Assembly (NCBI RefSeq): GCF_001639745.1
Contig: NZ_LTAX01000017.1
Location: 1 to 64,000 of the forward strand
Reading direction: 5' to 3'
Length of the DNA stretch: 64,000 nucleotides
DNA from: Marinomonas gallaica
Lineage (GTDB): Bacteria > Pseudomonadota > Gammaproteobacteria > Pseudomonadales > Marinomonadaceae
Translations under genes and position numbers: made by a program
Shown: one piece after another, positions 62,868 through 64,000 of the stretch
Layout of the letters: every line of letters begins with the position of its first letter
How positions within the stretch are numbered: position 1 is the stretch's first letter
Notes under the pieces: model-generated
Database searches by the model: none
What the model was told of the DNA's origin: nothing
What the model saw: the letters and a program-made list of their open reading frames with translations, nothing else

Positions 62868-63551
62868 CTACTCAACGGGTTGCAGGTGAGCGCTCCAATC
62901 TATCGGCGTCTTACCGATACCAAGCAAATAATCATTTGCTTTAGAAAAATGACCGCACCCCAAAAAACCACGATATGCAGACAATGGTGACGGATGCACA
63001 CTTTCTAGTACTAGGTGTTTATCACGATTAATGTGACGACCCTTCTTTTGCGCATAAGCCCCCCACAACATAAACACAACCCCTTGGTGGTGCTCGTTAA
63101 TCAGTTGAATGATCTGGTCAGTAAAGGTTTCCCACCCTTTTTTCTGATGCGAACCTGCCTTTGATGCCTCAACGGTTAACACACTGTTCAGCAGTAACAC
63201 CCCTTGTCGTGCCCAATTGATTAAATAACCGTGATCTGCGATAGGGATGCTAAGATCGGTTTCCAATTCTTTATAGATATTGACCAATGAGGGTGGTGTT
63301 TTCACACCTGGCTTAACCGAGAATGAAAGTCCGTGCGCTTGGTTCGGTCCGTGGTAAGGGTCCTGCCCTAAAATCACCACTTTGACATCTGCAAATCGAG
63401 TTTCATTGAGCGCATTAAAGCAATCACTTGAATGAGGGAAGATCACCTTTTTGGCCTCTTTTTCTTTTACCAAAAAGTCACGCAATGACTGCATGTATTC
63501 TTTATCAAATTCTTCTGCTAGATAAGCTTGCCAATCGGCTGCAAGGTTCAT
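62868..63551 (-). CDS. ung: Uracil-DNA glycosylase
   Basis: The 227-residue base-excision enzyme removes uracil from DNA. The water-activating motif [13 protein letters not shown] (Asp about 64) and the minor-groove loop [10 protein letters not shown] are clear, as is the uracil-pocket Asn in [13 protein letters not shown] 63551 is preferred because AGAG lies 5 nt upstream; a GTG at 63557 would overlap the upstream stop codon by 4 bp. It is cotranscribed with the phosphotransferase gene. Confidence 0.95.
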   Translation of the reverse strand: MNLAADWQAYLAEEFDKEYMQSLRDFLVKEKEAKKVIFPHSSDCFNALNETRFADVKVVILGQDPYHGPNQAHGLSFSVKPGVKTPPSLVNIYKELETDLSIPIADHGYLINWARQGVLLLNSVLTVEASKAGSHQKKGWETFTDQIIQLINEHHQGVVFMLWGAYAQKKGRHINRDKHLVLESVHPSPLSAYRGFLGCGHFSKANDYLLGIGKTPIDWSAHLQPVE

Positions 63552-63553
63552 AG

Positions 63554-64000
63554 TCACTCTGCTGTAAAGTAAGGGTTAAACACGGGGTCTGCTAGCAACG
63601 CATGATACCACTGCAAACAGTCTAAATCTTGAGTGCCACTGACGAGGTACTTTAACAGCAACCAGATTAATTCTCTTAACACGTAGGCCTGACGATATTG
63701 AGTGATAATTGCAGAGTGCTGCGCGTCTAGCTTCGCTTCAAATATAATCAGATAAGCTTGTTTGATTTGCGCATCATTCAAATGATGCGCATGTACTAAC
63801 ACCGCAAAATCAAATAGCGGATCGTTCATGCCGGCACACTCCCAGTCGATTAAACGCACCTCGCCATCTTTAACGAGCATATTTTTAGGGTTCAGATCAT
63901 TGTGGCAAACACTGAGCCGTTTTGGTCGTACTGGCATAGTTAAGGTTTGAAAGAACACGGAGGTTTGCTGATATAAATCTTTAATTTCATGATGATTAGG
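63554..64000 (-). CDS. Phosphotransferase (APH/choline-kinase fold), 3' part
   Basis: The frame stays open to the right edge, so at least 149 residues of the C-terminal part are present and the start lies beyond 64000. The kinase motif CHNDLNPKN (Brenner box, with catalytic Asp) and [17 protein letters not shown] (metal-binding Asp) place it in the choline/thiamine/aminoglycoside kinase fold. Thiamine kinase or choline kinase are possible. It precedes ung on the minus strand. Confidence 0.8.
   Translation of the reverse strand, partial: PNHHEIKDLYQQTSVFFQTLTMPVRPKRLSVCHNDLNPKNMLVKDGEVRLIDWECAGMNDPLFDFAVLVHAHHLNDAQIKQAYLIIFEAKLDAQHSAIITQYRQAYVLRELIWLLLKYLVSGTQDLDCLQWYHALLADPVFNPYFTAE

Overview
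The window looks like chromosomal DNA of a marine gammaproteobacterium of the Oceanospirillales type, most probably Marinomonas or a close relative. This is inferred from the gene content and from conserved gammaproteobacterial blocks (nadB/rpoE-rseABC-mucD, ygiF-like/glnE, epmA/efp/epmB, sdhE-ygfX, ygfZ, prpBCD, tmcA). No rRNA marker is present to confirm it. There is one tRNA, no CRISPR array, no insertion sequence and no prophage.

Layout. 1-2.8 kb: an accessory patch with a long palindromic dispersed repeat, a divergent XRE regulator and EAL phosphodiesterase, and a tRNA-Ile2(CAU) gene with its own promoter and terminator. 2.9-8.4 kb: nitroreductase, lipoprotein esterase with rhodanese, a single-chain (alpha2-type) glycyl-tRNA synthetase, and a DUF3429/DCC/SDR group. 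8.4-13.0 kb: a GntR regulator with three phased palindromic operators and the methylcitrate-cycle genes prpB, prpC and prpD. 13.2-15.2 kb: tmcA. 15.3-28.9 kb: a carboxylate-transport region holding a TRAP transporter (dctPQM), a decayed TauE fragment, a fused TctA-TctB transporter with TctC and a PrpF-family isomerase under a divergent LysR gene, an intact TauE gene, and the DctB/DctD two-component system. 29.0-31.8 kb: EF-P and its two modification enzymes. 31.8-39.3 kb: a small motility protein behind a sigma28-like promoter, then a Fur-type iron-siderophore uptake locus (binding protein, two permeases, ATPase, LysR regulator, TonB receptor). 39.3-46.4 kb: glnE, a CYTH phosphatase, argE-argA and a lone CheW. 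46.5-53.1 kb: mucD, rseC, rseB, rseA and rpoE divergent from nadB, then ygfX and sdhE. 53.2-61.7 kb: a mannitol/arabitol ABC-uptake and catabolism locus. 61.9-64.0 kb: ygfZ, ung and the 3' part of a phosphotransferase gene that runs off the right edge.

How the genes fit together. Much of 8-29 kb imports and burns small organic acids. Propionyl-CoA is removed by the methylcitrate cycle. C4-dicarboxylates enter through DctPQM, probably switched on by DctBD and sigma54. A tricarboxylate-like acid probably enters through TctC/TctAB and is isomerised by the PrpF homologue. The mannitol locus lies between sdhE and ygfZ, which are neighbours in enterobacteria, so it looks inserted into an old core arrangement. 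The signals most worth following up are the repeat-flanked XRE-EAL module, the three-fold operators in front of both the XRE and GntR genes, the sigma28 promoter of the YjfB-like gene, the Tct-PrpF operon and the TauE remnant.
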